From Paracoccus fontiphilus (GTDB lineage Bacteria; Pseudomonadota; Alphaproteobacteria; Rhodobacterales; Rhodobacteraceae), in NCBI RefSeq assembly GCF_017356265.1, contig NZ_JAFNAW010000001.1:62001-126000 (forward strand): 64,000 bases of DNA. Reading direction: 5' to 3'. The notes under the pieces were generated by a model, which was not told the DNA's origin, searched no databases, and saw only the letters and a list, made by a program, of their open reading frames with translations. The position numbers were made by a program, and so were the translations under genes. Shown piece after piece: positions 21,327 to 29,185 of the stretch (position 1 is the first letter of the stretch; every line of letters starts with the position of its first letter).

Positions 21327-21523
21327 CATGCGCTGACCTGCAGTTCCTGAGCCAGCGCCTCTAGTCCTGCAATCGTGGCGTCATAGACCGCTCCAGCCTT
21401 CGGGAAGTCAGCCCGCTGCCGCCTGTAGAACGCCAGCCACTTACCCAGATCGTCCAACGGATACGTCCCTGCCCACTGCTGGCCGGTGATCGTGAATGTC
21501 TTGTCGTCGTGGGTGATCTTCAT
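21326..21523 (-). CDS. Unknown small phage protein convergent with the cassette
   Basis: A 65-residue protein starting at the ATG at 21523: MKITHDDKTFTITGQQWAGT, YPLDDLGKWLAFYRRQRADF, then a helix ending IAGLEALAQELQVSA. The longer frame to 21658 runs into operator O4 and is rejected. It is read against the cassette and divergent from the right operon; operator O4 lies about 100 bases upstream, so it may also be repressor-controlled. No family recognised. Confidence 0.6.
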   Translation of the reverse strand: MKITHDDKTFTITGQQWAGTYPLDDLGKWLAFYRRQRADFPKAGAVYDATIAGLEALAQELQVSA

Positions 21524-21619
21524 GGCTGCGTGATGGCCCGATCGCGCGCGAGTCGCAAGCGCCGCCGCCCGGCGCTGACAGGGGCAGCTTAGCAGGTTCG
21601 AATCATGCCGGCAAAATAA

Positions 21620-21636
21620 CTTCGCGCATTGCGTAG
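21620..21636. promoter_or_regulatory. Repressor operator O4
   Basis: CTTCGC-GCATT-GCGTAG. Its centre is 31 bp (about three helical turns) from O5, which would suit cooperative binding of two repressor dimers. Confidence 0.75.
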
Positions 21637-21644
21637 TTTTTACA

Positions 21645-21673
21645 TTGACACTACGCATATTGCGAAGTTACTT
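21645..21673 (+). promoter_or_regulatory. Right-operon promoter with operator O5 as its spacer
   Basis: TTGACA (21645-21650) and TTACTT (21668-21673) are separated by exactly 17 bases, and those 17 bases are the operator CTACGC-ATATT-GCGAAG (21651-21667), identical to O1. The first gene of the operon starts at 21717 with GGAGG at 21703-21707. Confidence 0.82.
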
Positions 21674-21716
21674 TCCTCTCAACGGCGCATCCCGCGCCAG
21701 ATGGAGGAACACCAGA

Positions 21717-21902
21717 ATGCTCCGTATCTCTAACAGGGCGTACCGCAGGTCGATCCGCAACAGGATCAAGGCCGAGCGCGCCCTGGCCGATACCACCCGC
21801 GCGCTCGCGGACACGGCCCATAAGCTCTCCGAGGCGGTCGATCTGCTGAATGTAACGGCTGAGCTGCTCAACAAAGCCGTCAGGCTAGGGAGGGTGCGCT
21901 GA
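21717..21902 (+). CDS. Small helical protein, first gene of the right operon
   Basis: A 61-residue protein starting at the ATG at 21717 with GGAGG nine bases upstream: MLRISNRAYRRSIRNRIKAE followed by a heptad-like helix (ALADTTRALADTAHKLSEAV, DLLNVTAELLNKAV). The basic N terminus and the coiled-coil tail suggest a small DNA- or RNA-associated protein. It is the promoter-proximal gene of a repressor-controlled operon, a spot often used for early regulators or host-takeover factors. No family recognised. The stop overlaps the next start (TGATG). Confidence 0.6.
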   Translation: MLRISNRAYRRSIRNRIKAERALADTTRALADTAHKLSEAVDLLNVTAELLNKAVRLGRVR

Positions 21903-22102
21903 TGGATAGCCGCCCGAATATTTCCACCCAAACACTCCGGGACTTCGCCGACAGGCTGGATGCGCTGTGCGCTTACACGGCCTTCGGGAGGGTTAAGGCA
22001 TCCTCCGTGCGTAACTTGGCGCAGGACATGAGGGAACGCGCTTCTTACGCTGACCGGCAGCACATGCTCGACCGCTTGGAAAAGCTGGAAAGGGCACGCT
22101 GA
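21902..22102 (+). CDS. Unknown small phage protein
   Basis: A 66-residue protein (MDSRPNISTQTLRDFADRLD, then VRNLAQDMRERASYADRQHM, LDRLEKLERAR), almost wholly helical and charged. It overlaps both neighbours by one base (TGATG), so it is part of a coupled string of small early genes. No family recognised. Confidence 0.6.
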   Translation: MDSRPNISTQTLRDFADRLDALCAYTAFGRVKASSVRNLAQDMRERASYADRQHMLDRLEKLERAR

Positions 22103-22326
22103 TGACCCTCCACATCCGCCCCGAAGAAATCATCGTCAGCCCGCGCCGCCCCGCGCGGCGGATTGGCTGGGAAGAATTCGCCCTGCTTGCCGTGTTCGTG
22201 GCCGCGCTGATCGTCGCCGCTCCGCTCCTGATGGAGTGGGCCGCGACTTGGCAGCCCCGCCCCGCCGCCTGCGCTGGGCTTGATGCCGAGGCCTGCATGC
22301 TCCTCGCGCAGGAAGGGAGGTTCTGA
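22102..22326 (+). CDS. Small membrane protein
   Basis: A 74-residue protein. After a basic region (SPRRPARRIG) comes a hydrophobic segment FALLAVFVAALIVAAPLLME (residues about 26-45), then a short exported part with two Cys (AACAGLDAEACMLLAQE). A single membrane span with a small periplasmic domain is predicted. It overlaps both neighbours by one base. Function unknown. Confidence 0.6.
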   Translation: MTLHIRPEEIIVSPRRPARRIGWEEFALLAVFVAALIVAAPLLMEWAATWQPRPAACAGLDAEACMLLAQEGRF

Positions 22327-22424
22327 TGCTCCGCCTCGATCCCCTTCGCTGCGCCGTGTGGGGCAGCATGGCGCTTGGCGTCATCCTGTTCTGGGGCTTT
22401 GTGCTGTGGAGGGTCTTCGCATGA
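22326..22424 (+). CDS. Very small membrane peptide (32 residues)
   Basis: The frame MLRLDPLRCAVWGSMALGVI, LFWGFVLWRVFA starts at the ATG at 22326 on the stop of the preceding gene and ends overlapping the next ATG (ATGA at 22421). It is essentially one transmembrane helix. Tight coupling on both sides supports translation. Confidence 0.55.
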   Translation: MLRLDPLRCAVWGSMALGVILFWGFVLWRVFA

Positions 22425-22801
22425 TCCCCGCCGCTACCGTCCCGCATATCCCCCAGACCGCCTGCACACCCGATGCGCCTTGCTGGGTGTCCGGGCTCGG
22501 CTTCCGCCCGGTCGAGGACACCGGCACCGCCTGCGCGATCAACGACGCTCCGATGGGCGGCAAGGTGACATGCGCCAGCGCCCTCGGCGTCCTGCTGATC
22601 GCCTGCGAGGCCGAGCAAGCCTCCGCATGGGGCATGGTGGACTATCCGCCCGCCCCGGTGCCGGTGCCTCCGTCGCTGGTCCTGCTGATCGTGGCAGTCG
22701 GCGCGCTGTTCGCCCGGCCGATGTGGCGCGCGATGGGACGGCTGGAAACCTCAATCTCTGAAATCAGGGGCGTCGGTCCCGGAAAGTGCGGGTGGCCGTG
22801 A
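22421..22801 (+). CDS. Membrane protein with Cys-rich N-terminal part
   Basis: A 126-residue protein starting at the ATG at 22421. The N-terminal ~85 residues contain six or more Cys (TACTPDAPCWVSG, GTACAIND, VTCASALGVLLIACEAE), then a proline-rich linker (YPPAPVPVPPS), a membrane span SLVLLIVAVGALFARPMWRA and a helical tail. It could be a periplasmic disulfide-bonded domain anchored at its C terminus. Upstream codons from 22280 overlap the neighbouring genes. No family recognised. Confidence 0.55.
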   Translation: MIPAATVPHIPQTACTPDAPCWVSGLGFRPVEDTGTACAINDAPMGGKVTCASALGVLLIACEAEQASAWGMVDYPPAPVPVPPSLVLLIVAVGALFARPMWRAMGRLETSISEIRGVGPGKCGWP

Positions 22802-23010
22802 TGGCAACTCCTATTCAATGGCAGCAATCCCCCGACTGGAATGACGCGGACATCTGCGACGACTTCGGCCTCTACAGCATCCTCGATGGCGTCTTGTTCA
22901 TCGGCCACGATGGCGACGGGACGCCCTACGACAGCGAGGAAGCCGCCAAGGCGGCCGCACAGGCTGATTGGGATGCCCGCGTCGCCCGTCTGAAAGGCGG
23001 TGCAGCATGA
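22801..23010 (+). CDS. Unknown small acidic phage protein
   Basis: A 69-residue protein (MATPIQWQQSPDWNDADICD, then GLYSILDGVLFIGHDGDGTP, YDSEEAAKAAAQADWDARVA). ATG at 22801 overlaps the preceding stop. Acidic, with a beta-hairpin-like middle and C-terminal helix. A longer frame from 22786 is not needed. No family recognised. Confidence 0.6.
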   Translation: MATPIQWQQSPDWNDADICDDFGLYSILDGVLFIGHDGDGTPYDSEEAAKAAAQADWDARVARLKGGAA

Positions 23011-23306
23011 TCCCGCACATGATGGACCAGTTCCGGCAGTCGCAGGCTGCCCAGGTCGAGCCTAGCCGCATTCTCCACGCCGAGATCAAGCGCACGGTCC
23101 AGTGGCAGCTTTACCATGGCACTGAGCCGCGCGAGGCGGTCTTTGTGGCGACGCAGCACCGTGATGGCGATCTCATGGTTCGCTTGGTGCGCGTGCAAGG
23201 CGATACTGTCAGCTTTGGACGTCGCGATGCGCTTTGCTTTGAGCAGCCGGTGCGGGCTTGGGAGACTGAGGCCGAGGCAGCGTTTCGGGCGGAGGGCGCA
23301 GCATGA
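23007..23306 (+). CDS. Unknown phage protein
   Basis: A 99-residue protein starting at the ATG at 23007 (MIPHMMDQFRQSQAAQVEPS). A beta-rich centre (VQWQLYHGTEPREAVFVATQ, HRDGDLMVRLVRVQGDTVSF) is followed by a helix (ETEAEAAFRAEG). It overlaps both neighbours (ATGA). Nothing about the sequence points to a function. Confidence 0.6.
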   Translation: MIPHMMDQFRQSQAAQVEPSRILHAEIKRTVQWQLYHGTEPREAVFVATQHRDGDLMVRLVRVQGDTVSFGRRDALCFEQPVRAWETEAEAAFRAEGAA

Positions 23307-23617
23307 TCCGCACCCCCATGCCCCCGATCCTCTACCTGGTCGTGCAGGACTTCGGCCCCGGCTTTGGCATCGGCAGCGGCGATGTGACCGGCAGCCGTGA
23401 CACGGCCTATGACAACTTCGCGGATGCCGCCGAGAGCGGCCGCCCGGTCGCGGTCTGGGAGATCGCCACCCATGGCGGCCTTCCGGTCTGCCTAAAGGAC
23501 GCCACCGACACCTTTGAGCGCGAACTGCAGAACGTCTGCATCGCCCGCGATCTCGACTGGCCGACCGTGCGCCGGATCGAGGACGCGCCAGCCCTTGCCC
23601 TCATGGCGGCGGAATGA
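23303..23617 (+). CDS. Unknown phage protein
   Basis: A 104-residue protein (MIRTPMPPILYLVVQDFGPG, then DTAYDNFADAAESGRPVAVW, EIATHGGLPVCLKDATDTFE). The D-x-x-F-A-D-A...G-R-P-V-A-V-W-E pattern looks like a small alpha/beta fold. It is coupled to neighbours by ATGA overlaps. No family recognised. Confidence 0.6.
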   Translation: MIRTPMPPILYLVVQDFGPGFGIGSGDVTGSRDTAYDNFADAAESGRPVAVWEIATHGGLPVCLKDATDTFERELQNVCIARDLDWPTVRRIEDAPALALMAAE

Positions 23618-23925
23618 TGCGCTGTGATGCCTGTAAATTCTGGCAGCAGCCCGACGGCGACGAATGGGAGCCTGTTCGTCAGTCGTTCGGTCGGTGCGCC
23701 CGCACCCCGCACGTCGAAGACATGACCCAATGGGCGGACAAAGACGGCCTCTACCAGCGGGTCATGAACGACGAACACAGCGACCGGACAGCAGCCGCAG
23801 CTGATGCCTCTGGCTATGCAGCTTGGCTGCTCACCAAGGCGGAACACTTCTGCCCGATGTTCTACGCGGCTGCCGCGCATCCGCAGCCCAATGATGCCCC
23901 TTCAAAGGATGAAGCTCAGCAATGA
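23614..23925 (+). CDS. Unknown phage protein with possible zinc ribbon
   Basis: A 103-residue protein with an N-terminal CDACKFWQQPDGDEWEP, a GRCART segment and a later AEHFCPMFYAA, giving four Cys in a C-x2-C...C...C pattern that could bind zinc. The C terminus is low-complexity. It directly precedes the recombination genes and overlaps the exonuclease start (ATGA). Role unknown. Confidence 0.6.
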   Translation: MMRCDACKFWQQPDGDEWEPVRQSFGRCARTPHVEDMTQWADKDGLYQRVMNDEHSDRTAAAADASGYAAWLLTKAEHFCPMFYAAAAHPQPNDAPSKDEAQQ

Positions 23926-24887
23926 ACCAGATTACCCGCAGTGAATTTCTGACGCGCCGCCGCCATGGCATCGGCGGGTCCGACATCGCAGCCATCGTCG
24001 GCCTGTCCAAGTTCGCCACGCCCTATGACGTGTGGCTGTCGAAGCGCGGCGAGGCCGTCGAGGAAGATGGCGACAAGCCCTGGCTCTATTGGGGCTCGAT
24101 CCTTGAGGACGTGGTGGCGCGGGAATACGCCCTGCGCACCGGTGCCAAGGTCCAGCGCGTCAACGCGCAGCTGATCCACCCCGAACATCACTTCGCCATG
24201 GCGAACATCGACCGCGCCGTCGTGAACCCGGATATCCGCGGCAACGTCCGCTGGATCGACGGACGGCTGACCACCGACCGGATCCTTGAGTGCAAGACGG
24301 CCAACGGCTTTGCGGCCAGCGTCTGGGGCGCCGACGGGACCGACGAAGTTCCCGAAAGCTATCTCTGCCAGGTGCAGTGGTACATGGGCATTACCGGCGC
24401 CCGCTATGCCGATCTGGCCGTGCTGATCGGCGGCAGCGATTACCGCAGCTACACGATTGAGGCGCACCCTGAGCTTTTCGCGGACCTGCTGACCGAAGCC
24501 GCGGCCTTCTGGAAGCTGGTCGAGGACGGCATCGCGCCGGATCCGCAGACCGTGGCCGACGCGCAGTCTCGCTGGTCGCAGCATGTGAAGGCCAAGACGC
24601 ACATGGCCAGCGGTGCGGCCGCGCGTGCCGTCGATGACCTTGCCGAGGTCAAGGAACAGATGGCCGACCTCAAGCGCCGCGAGGACGAACTGAAGCTGGT
24701 CATCATGGCGGACATGCAGGACGCCGAAGTCCTGACCGACATGGGCGAGCCGATCGCTACCTGGAAGACGCAGACGGCCGAGCGGATCGACACCAAGGCG
24801 CTGCGCAAAGACCACCCCGAAATCGCTGCCCTCTACAGCACCGAATCCACGACGCGCGTCCTGCGCCTCAAATCCAAGAAGGACTGA
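23922..24887 (+). CDS. YqaJ-family phage exonuclease (lambda Exo-like)
   Basis: The 321-residue protein has the YqaJ core: GIGGSDIAAIVGLSKFATPY, YWGSILEDVVAREYALRTG, RILECKTANGFAASVWG and ESYLCQVQWYMGITGARYAD. The E-x-K motif and preceding acidic residues form the PD-(D/E)xK site. Residues from about 225 are an extra coiled-coil tail (LAEVKEQMADLKRREDELKL) common in phage versions. It should degrade one strand from double-strand ends to give single-stranded DNA to the adjacent RecT. Three bases separate it from recT. Confidence 0.93.
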   Translation: MNQITRSEFLTRRRHGIGGSDIAAIVGLSKFATPYDVWLSKRGEAVEEDGDKPWLYWGSILEDVVAREYALRTGAKVQRVNAQLIHPEHHFAMANIDRAVVNPDIRGNVRWIDGRLTTDRILECKTANGFAASVWGADGTDEVPESYLCQVQWYMGITGARYADLAVLIGGSDYRSYTIEAHPELFADLLTEAAAFWKLVEDGIAPDPQTVADAQSRWSQHVKAKTHMASGAAARAVDDLAEVKEQMADLKRREDELKLVIMADMQDAEVLTDMGEPIATWKTQTAERIDTKALRKDHPEIAALYSTESTTRVLRLKSKKD

Positions 24888-24889
24888 CC

Positions 24890-25942
24890 ATGAACACCAT
24901 GACGCATCAATCGAGCGCGCTGGCGATAGCACCCGAAGGGCAAGCCATTGCGCCGCAGAACCGCCCCTCGATGGGCATTCTGAACCCGACCAACCTGGCC
25001 GAGGCGATGGAAATGGCGAAGCTGCTGGCCGACTCATCCATCGTGCCGAAGGACTTCATGGGCAAGCCGGGCAACGTCCTGGTTGCCGTCCAATGGGGCG
25101 CGGAAATCGGCTTGGCACCGCTGCAGGCCATGCAGTCGATCGCCGTCATCAACGGCCGCCCGTCGATCTGGGGCGACGCCATGCTGGCCTTGGTTCAAGG
25201 GTCCGGCGTGCTGGAGTCCATCGATGAGCAGATCAGCGAAGACGGTCAGGTTGCGACCTGCACCATCCGCCGTCGCGGCCAAGCAAACCCGGTCGTGCGC
25301 CAGTTCACCATGGACGAAGCGAAGAAGGCGGGGCTGGCTGGCAAGGCCGGGCCTTGGCTGCAGTACCCGCGCCGGATGCTGCAGCTCCGCGCCCGTGGCT
25401 TTGCCCTTCGGGATGCCTTCGCCGACGTGCTGCGTGGCGTTGCCATAGCCGAGGAAGTGCGCGACACGCCTGTCATGCGCGACGTGACGCCCGAGGGTGA
25501 CGTGATCGAGGGGCCGGCCTCGGCAAGCGCCAAGGTCCGCAACAAGATCGCCGAGAAGAAGGCACCTGCCGTCACTCTGGACGATGTGAAGAAGCGGATC
25601 GCGGCCGCCAAGACAGAGGAAGACCTGAAGAAGGTCGGCGCTGACTGCGGCAAGCTGTCGGGCGATGAGAAGGATGAGGCGCGCAAGGCTTACTCCGACC
25701 GCCTTGCAGCCCTCAAGGCGCCGGTCGAGCAGCCGAAAGCCGGAACGTCGCTGTCCGACCTGATCCAGAACACCGACAACGGCATCCGCCGCGAGCTGAC
25801 CAACGGCGCGCCCTATGAGGCAACGCTGAGCTTCTATGCTGACGAGTTGGCCAAGATCCTCGAAGGCGCTCCGGACGAACACGCCGAGATGATGGCCGAG
25901 TACGAGAAGATTGTCTCCGAGCGCGACGGCACCCCGGCCTGA
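24890..25942 (+). CDS. recT: RecT-family single-strand annealing protein
   Basis: The 350-residue protein has the RecT core (residues about 35-205): LAEAMEMAKLLADSSIVPKD, VQWGAEIGLAPLQAMQSIAV, INGRPSIWGDAMLALVQGSG and AGPWLQYPRRMLQLRARGFA. The C-terminal third is helical and charged. RecT anneals complementary single strands made by the adjacent YqaJ exonuclease, giving recombination independent of RecA and helping phage circularisation and repair. A hairpin terminator-like element lies in the gap before the methyltransferase gene. Confidence 0.93.
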   Translation: MNTMTHQSSALAIAPEGQAIAPQNRPSMGILNPTNLAEAMEMAKLLADSSIVPKDFMGKPGNVLVAVQWGAEIGLAPLQAMQSIAVINGRPSIWGDAMLALVQGSGVLESIDEQISEDGQVATCTIRRRGQANPVVRQFTMDEAKKAGLAGKAGPWLQYPRRMLQLRARGFALRDAFADVLRGVAIAEEVRDTPVMRDVTPEGDVIEGPASASAKVRNKIAEKKAPAVTLDDVKKRIAAAKTEEDLKKVGADCGKLSGDEKDEARKAYSDRLAALKAPVEQPKAGTSLSDLIQNTDNGIRRELTNGAPYEATLSFYADELAKILEGAPDEHAEMMAEYEKIVSERDGTPA

Positions 25943-25984
25943 TCTGCCCGCCGCAACCCGCGTCAGATCGGGTCGCGGCCACCT

Positions 25985-26024
25985 GCCCGGCTGGTCCTGC
26001 CAGCCAGCGCCAGCCGGGCCTTTT
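25985..26024 (+). terminator. Long-stem hairpin between recT and methyltransferase genes
   Basis: GCCCGGCTGG (25985-25994) and CCAGCCGGGC (26010-26019) form a perfect 10-bp stem with a 15-base loop, followed by CTTTTCC. It could be a partial terminator that lowers expression of the methyltransferase, excisionase and integrase genes relative to recT. Confidence 0.65.
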
Positions 26025-26043
26025 CCAAACATCGAGGCACCCC

Positions 26044-28212
26044 ATGCGCTATCAGCCGCAACTCCCCCTTATCATCGATAGCTTCGCAGGCGGCGGTGGC
26101 GCGTCCACCGGCATCGAGCAGGCCCTTGGCCGGTCGCCCGACGTGGCGATCAACCACAGCGTCAATGCGCTCGCCCTGCACGCGGCCAACCACCCCGAAA
26201 CGCTGCACCTGGACAGCAACATCTGGGACGTGGACCCGCTGACCGTTACCAACCGTCGCCATGTCGGCTTGCTGTGGGCCTCACCCGACTGCAAGCACTT
26301 CTCGAAGGCCAAGGGCGGCGCACCCCGCGACCGCAACATTCGCGATCTGGCATGGGTCGTGGTGAAGTGGGCCGAGGAAGCCAAGCCCGACGTCATCTGC
26401 ATGGAGAACGTCGAGGAGTTCGTGACCTGGGGCCCGGTCGACAACGACGGCCAGCCGATCAAGGAGTTCGCGGGCCAGACCTTCAAGTTGTGGGTCAAGC
26501 GGTTGCGCAAGGCCGGCTACAAGGTCCAGTGGCGCGAACTGCGTGCCTGCGACTATGGCGCACCGACGATCCGCAAGCGCTGGTTCCTGGTCGCGCGCCG
26601 CGACGGGCGCCCCATCGTCTGGCCGAAGCCGACGCATGGCAACCCGGTCTCGGCCGAGGTCCGCAACGGCAAGCTGCTGCCGTGGCGCAGCGCAGCCGAG
26701 TGCATCGACTGGTCGCTGCCATGCCCCAGCATCTTCGACACCGGGGCCGAGATCATGGCTAAGCACGGCCTGCGCGCCGTCCGCCCGCTGGCGGGGAACA
26801 CGCTGGCCCGCGTGGCGCGCGGCATGAAGCGCTATGTCATCGAAGCCGACCGGCCCTTCCTGGTGAACCTGACGCATGGCGGGCGGGTCGAGGACGCAGC
26901 CGAGCCGTTCAAGACGATCACCGGGGCGCACCGGGGCGAAAAGGCTGCGGTGGTGCCGTCGCTGATGAGCCTGAAGGGCACGGCCCGCCGCGACAGCGCC
27001 GCAACAGTGCCGCACCCGACCGTGCTTGCTGGCGGCGGGCACAGCGCTCTGGTCGCCGCGAGCATTCAGCGCTTCAATAGCGGCGCGACCGGTCAGGACG
27101 TGCGCGACCCGCTCGCAACCGTCACAGCGAACAGCTGGATCAAGAAGCCGGGTGGCGCAGCGCCGCTGGGCATCCTCGCGCCCAACCTCGCCAGCATCGC
27201 GCATGGCTACAGCGGCGGGCGTCGGGAGTATCCGCTATCCGATCCTCTCGGCACCGTCACGGTCGGCGGCATCCAGCATGCGGTGATCTCGCCCTTCCTT
27301 GCCACCATGCGGAACAGCCAAAAGCCGTGGCAGGGCGCGGATGAGCCCGCGCACACGATCACCGCCGGCGGCGCAGGGCTGACTGTCGTCGCCCCGGTCC
27401 TGACCCATGCCCAGCAGGGCGGCCGCAACCGCGATGCTCGCGATCCGCACCACACCATTTGCGCCAGCAGGAAGGATCAGAACAGCCTGATCGCCGCAAC
27501 GATGGTGCAGACCGGCTATGGCGAACGGCAGGGCCAAGCGCCCCGTGCGCTGGACGTGGCCGCGCCCCTTGGCACGATAGTTGCGGGTGGCGCGAAGCAT
27601 GCGCCCATCGCCGCCTTCCTTGCCCAGCACAACAACGACAGCCGCCGCATCGGTGGCGTGAACCCCGGCCGCCGGGCAGATGAACCGATGGCGACGATCA
27701 CGTCGACGGGCAGCCACCAAATGCCGGTCGCGGCATGGATGGCCAAGTGGTACGGCACTGATCAAGATCCGCGCATCGGCGAACCGATGCACACGGTCAC
27801 GACAAAGGACCGCTTCGACATCGAGGTCGCGCAGCTGGCCGTGCCGCCCTTCTCGACCGAGCACGAAGCCCGCGCCCGCCAAGTGGCCGACTTCCTCCGC
27901 GCCCATGACGCATGGGACGGCGGCGAGTTCGTCACCCTGACCGTCGAGGGCGCGACGTTCGTGGTTGTAGACATAGGCATGCGGATGCTGACCCCGCGCG
28001 AACTGTTCAACGCGCAGGGCTTCCCGGCCGACTATGTGATCGAGGGCGTCTGGGAAGGGCTGGACACTGACACGCCTCACTTCCGCACTTTTCCGAAGGA
28101 CGTGCAGGTCAGCTGCTGTGGCAACAGCGTCTGCCCGCCTCTGGCCGAGGCTCTGGTGGCCGCGAACTGCGGGCATCTGGCAGTCGAGGAACGCGAGGAG
28201 GCGCAGGCATGA
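26044..28212 (+). CDS. C5-cytosine DNA methyltransferase with internal repeat region
   Basis: The 722-residue protein has motif I IIDSFAGGGGASTG near residue 15, the motif IV nucleophile in ASPDCKHFSKAKGG (Cys near 83), motif VI ICMENVEEFVTW (near 120) and motif VIII TIRKRWFLVARRDGRP. The C terminus has RMLTPRELFNAQGFPADYVI and CGNSVCPPLAEALV. Between them, residues about 285-585 hold eight degenerate units with core [D/E]P-x-x-T-[I/V]-T (such as DPLATVT, DPLGTVT, EPAHTIT, EPMATIT, EPMHTVT), probably the target recognition region. No restriction endonuclease gene is adjacent, so it probably protects phage DNA from host restriction. Confidence 0.93.
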   Translation: MRYQPQLPLIIDSFAGGGGASTGIEQALGRSPDVAINHSVNALALHAANHPETLHLDSNIWDVDPLTVTNRRHVGLLWASPDCKHFSKAKGGAPRDRNIRDLAWVVVKWAEEAKPDVICMENVEEFVTWGPVDNDGQPIKEFAGQTFKLWVKRLRKAGYKVQWRELRACDYGAPTIRKRWFLVARRDGRPIVWPKPTHGNPVSAEVRNGKLLPWRSAAECIDWSLPCPSIFDTGAEIMAKHGLRAVRPLAGNTLARVARGMKRYVIEADRPFLVNLTHGGRVEDAAEPFKTITGAHRGEKAAVVPSLMSLKGTARRDSAATVPHPTVLAGGGHSALVAASIQRFNSGATGQDVRDPLATVTANSWIKKPGGAAPLGILAPNLASIAHGYSGGRREYPLSDPLGTVTVGGIQHAVISPFLATMRNSQKPWQGADEPAHTITAGGAGLTVVAPVLTHAQQGGRNRDARDPHHTICASRKDQNSLIAATMVQTGYGERQGQAPRALDVAAPLGTIVAGGAKHAPIAAFLAQHNNDSRRIGGVNPGRRADEPMATITSTGSHQMPVAAWMAKWYGTDQDPRIGEPMHTVTTKDRFDIEVAQLAVPPFSTEHEARARQVADFLRAHDAWDGGEFVTLTVEGATFVVVDIGMRMLTPRELFNAQGFPADYVIEGVWEGLDTDTPHFRTFPKDVQVSCCGNSVCPPLAEALVAANCGHLAVEEREEAQA

Positions 28213-28913
28213 ACGCCCCTGCCCGCCCCAAGTCTAACACCAGCAAGGCGCTGTTCCGCGCACAGTCGGGGCGCAGCCGCGCCTCGGCTCCGACGCTCTA
28301 TGACGAGCTGCCCACGCAGCGAAAGCCGGATCCCGAGCGCCGGGCCCATGACTTCTACCCCACAGGCCAGCCCGAGGCGATCAGGGGCTTGCTGGAACGC
28401 GACGGCGACGTGATCCGGGCGTGCGGATCGGTCTGGGAACCGGCCTGCGGCGATGGCGCCCTGGTCAAGGAAATCCGAAACGCTGGAATCCCCTGCTGCG
28501 CGTCTGACCTGATCGAACGGGGCTGTCCGGATAGCTGGACCGCCGATTTCTTCACCTGCTTTCGGTCGCGCGGCCGGGCGATTATCACCAACCCGCCATA
28601 TTCGCTGATCAACGCGCGCGACGGTCACGGCCGCTGGCTGCGGCACACGCTGGACATGCCCGGCTGGGACTATCTAGCGCTGCTGCTATCGTGGGACTGG
28701 CCGGCGGCCAAGGCCAACGGCCTCGGCGAACTGATCGACGCGCGGCCGTTTTCCTACTGCTACCTGTTGCGGTGGAAGCTGGACTTCACCGGGGAAGGCA
28801 GCCCACCGCAGCGCAACGCCTGGTTCGTCTGGCGGCGCGGCTGGCAGGGCGAGTCCGCGCTGCGGTTCATGGATAAGCCGAAGGGTGATGCGAGGCAGGA
28901 AGGACTTTTCTGA
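28209..28913 (+). CDS. N6-adenine DNA methyltransferase
   Basis: A 234-residue protein with HDFYPTGQPEAIRGLL, the SAM-binding motif VWEPACGDGALVKEI (about residues 75-89) and the catalytic TNPPYSLI (about 118-125). WDYLALLLSWDW and RNAWFVWRRGW complete the fold. The order (motif I before NPPY) matches small Dam/gamma-type phage enzymes. It overlaps the C5 methyltransferase by four bases (ATGA). Together the two orphan methylases would change both C and A in phage DNA. Confidence 0.88.
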   Translation: MNAPARPKSNTSKALFRAQSGRSRASAPTLYDELPTQRKPDPERRAHDFYPTGQPEAIRGLLERDGDVIRACGSVWEPACGDGALVKEIRNAGIPCCASDLIERGCPDSWTADFFTCFRSRGRAIITNPPYSLINARDGHGRWLRHTLDMPGWDYLALLLSWDWPAAKANGLGELIDARPFSYCYLLRWKLDFTGEGSPPQRNAWFVWRRGWQGESALRFMDKPKGDARQEGLF

Positions 28914-29185
28914 TGGGCAGGCACCAACACATCCAACCGTCAACCCTACCCGATCGCGTGAACCTAGAGCCGCGAATCATCGCCTATGTCGGCTCGGCCA
29001 CGTTGTGCCAGATGCTCGACGTCAGCGAGAGTACTCTGTGGGAGTGGGTCCGCAAAGGCCTGCTGCCGCGCCCGGTGAAGATCGGGGTTTCCTCGCGTTG
29101 GAAATGGGCTGATGTTGAAAAGCACATCGCGCCTCAAATCGAGGGCGATGACGATCCGATCTTGAGGGCGAGCCGTGGCGGCTGA
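28913..29185 (+). CDS. AlpA-like excisionase / HTH regulator
   Basis: A 90-residue protein with an AlpA-type winged helix: RIIAYVGSATLCQMLDVSES, TLWEWVRKGLLPRPVKIGVS and SRWKWADVEKHI. Such proteins act as recombination directionality factors or as regulators of integrase. It begins on the stop of the methyltransferase gene (TGATG) and overlaps the integrase start by 11 bases, the usual arrangement of xis and int in one transcript. Confidence 0.85.
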   Translation: MGRHQHIQPSTLPDRVNLEPRIIAYVGSATLCQMLDVSESTLWEWVRKGLLPRPVKIGVSSRWKWADVEKHIAPQIEGDDDPILRASRGG

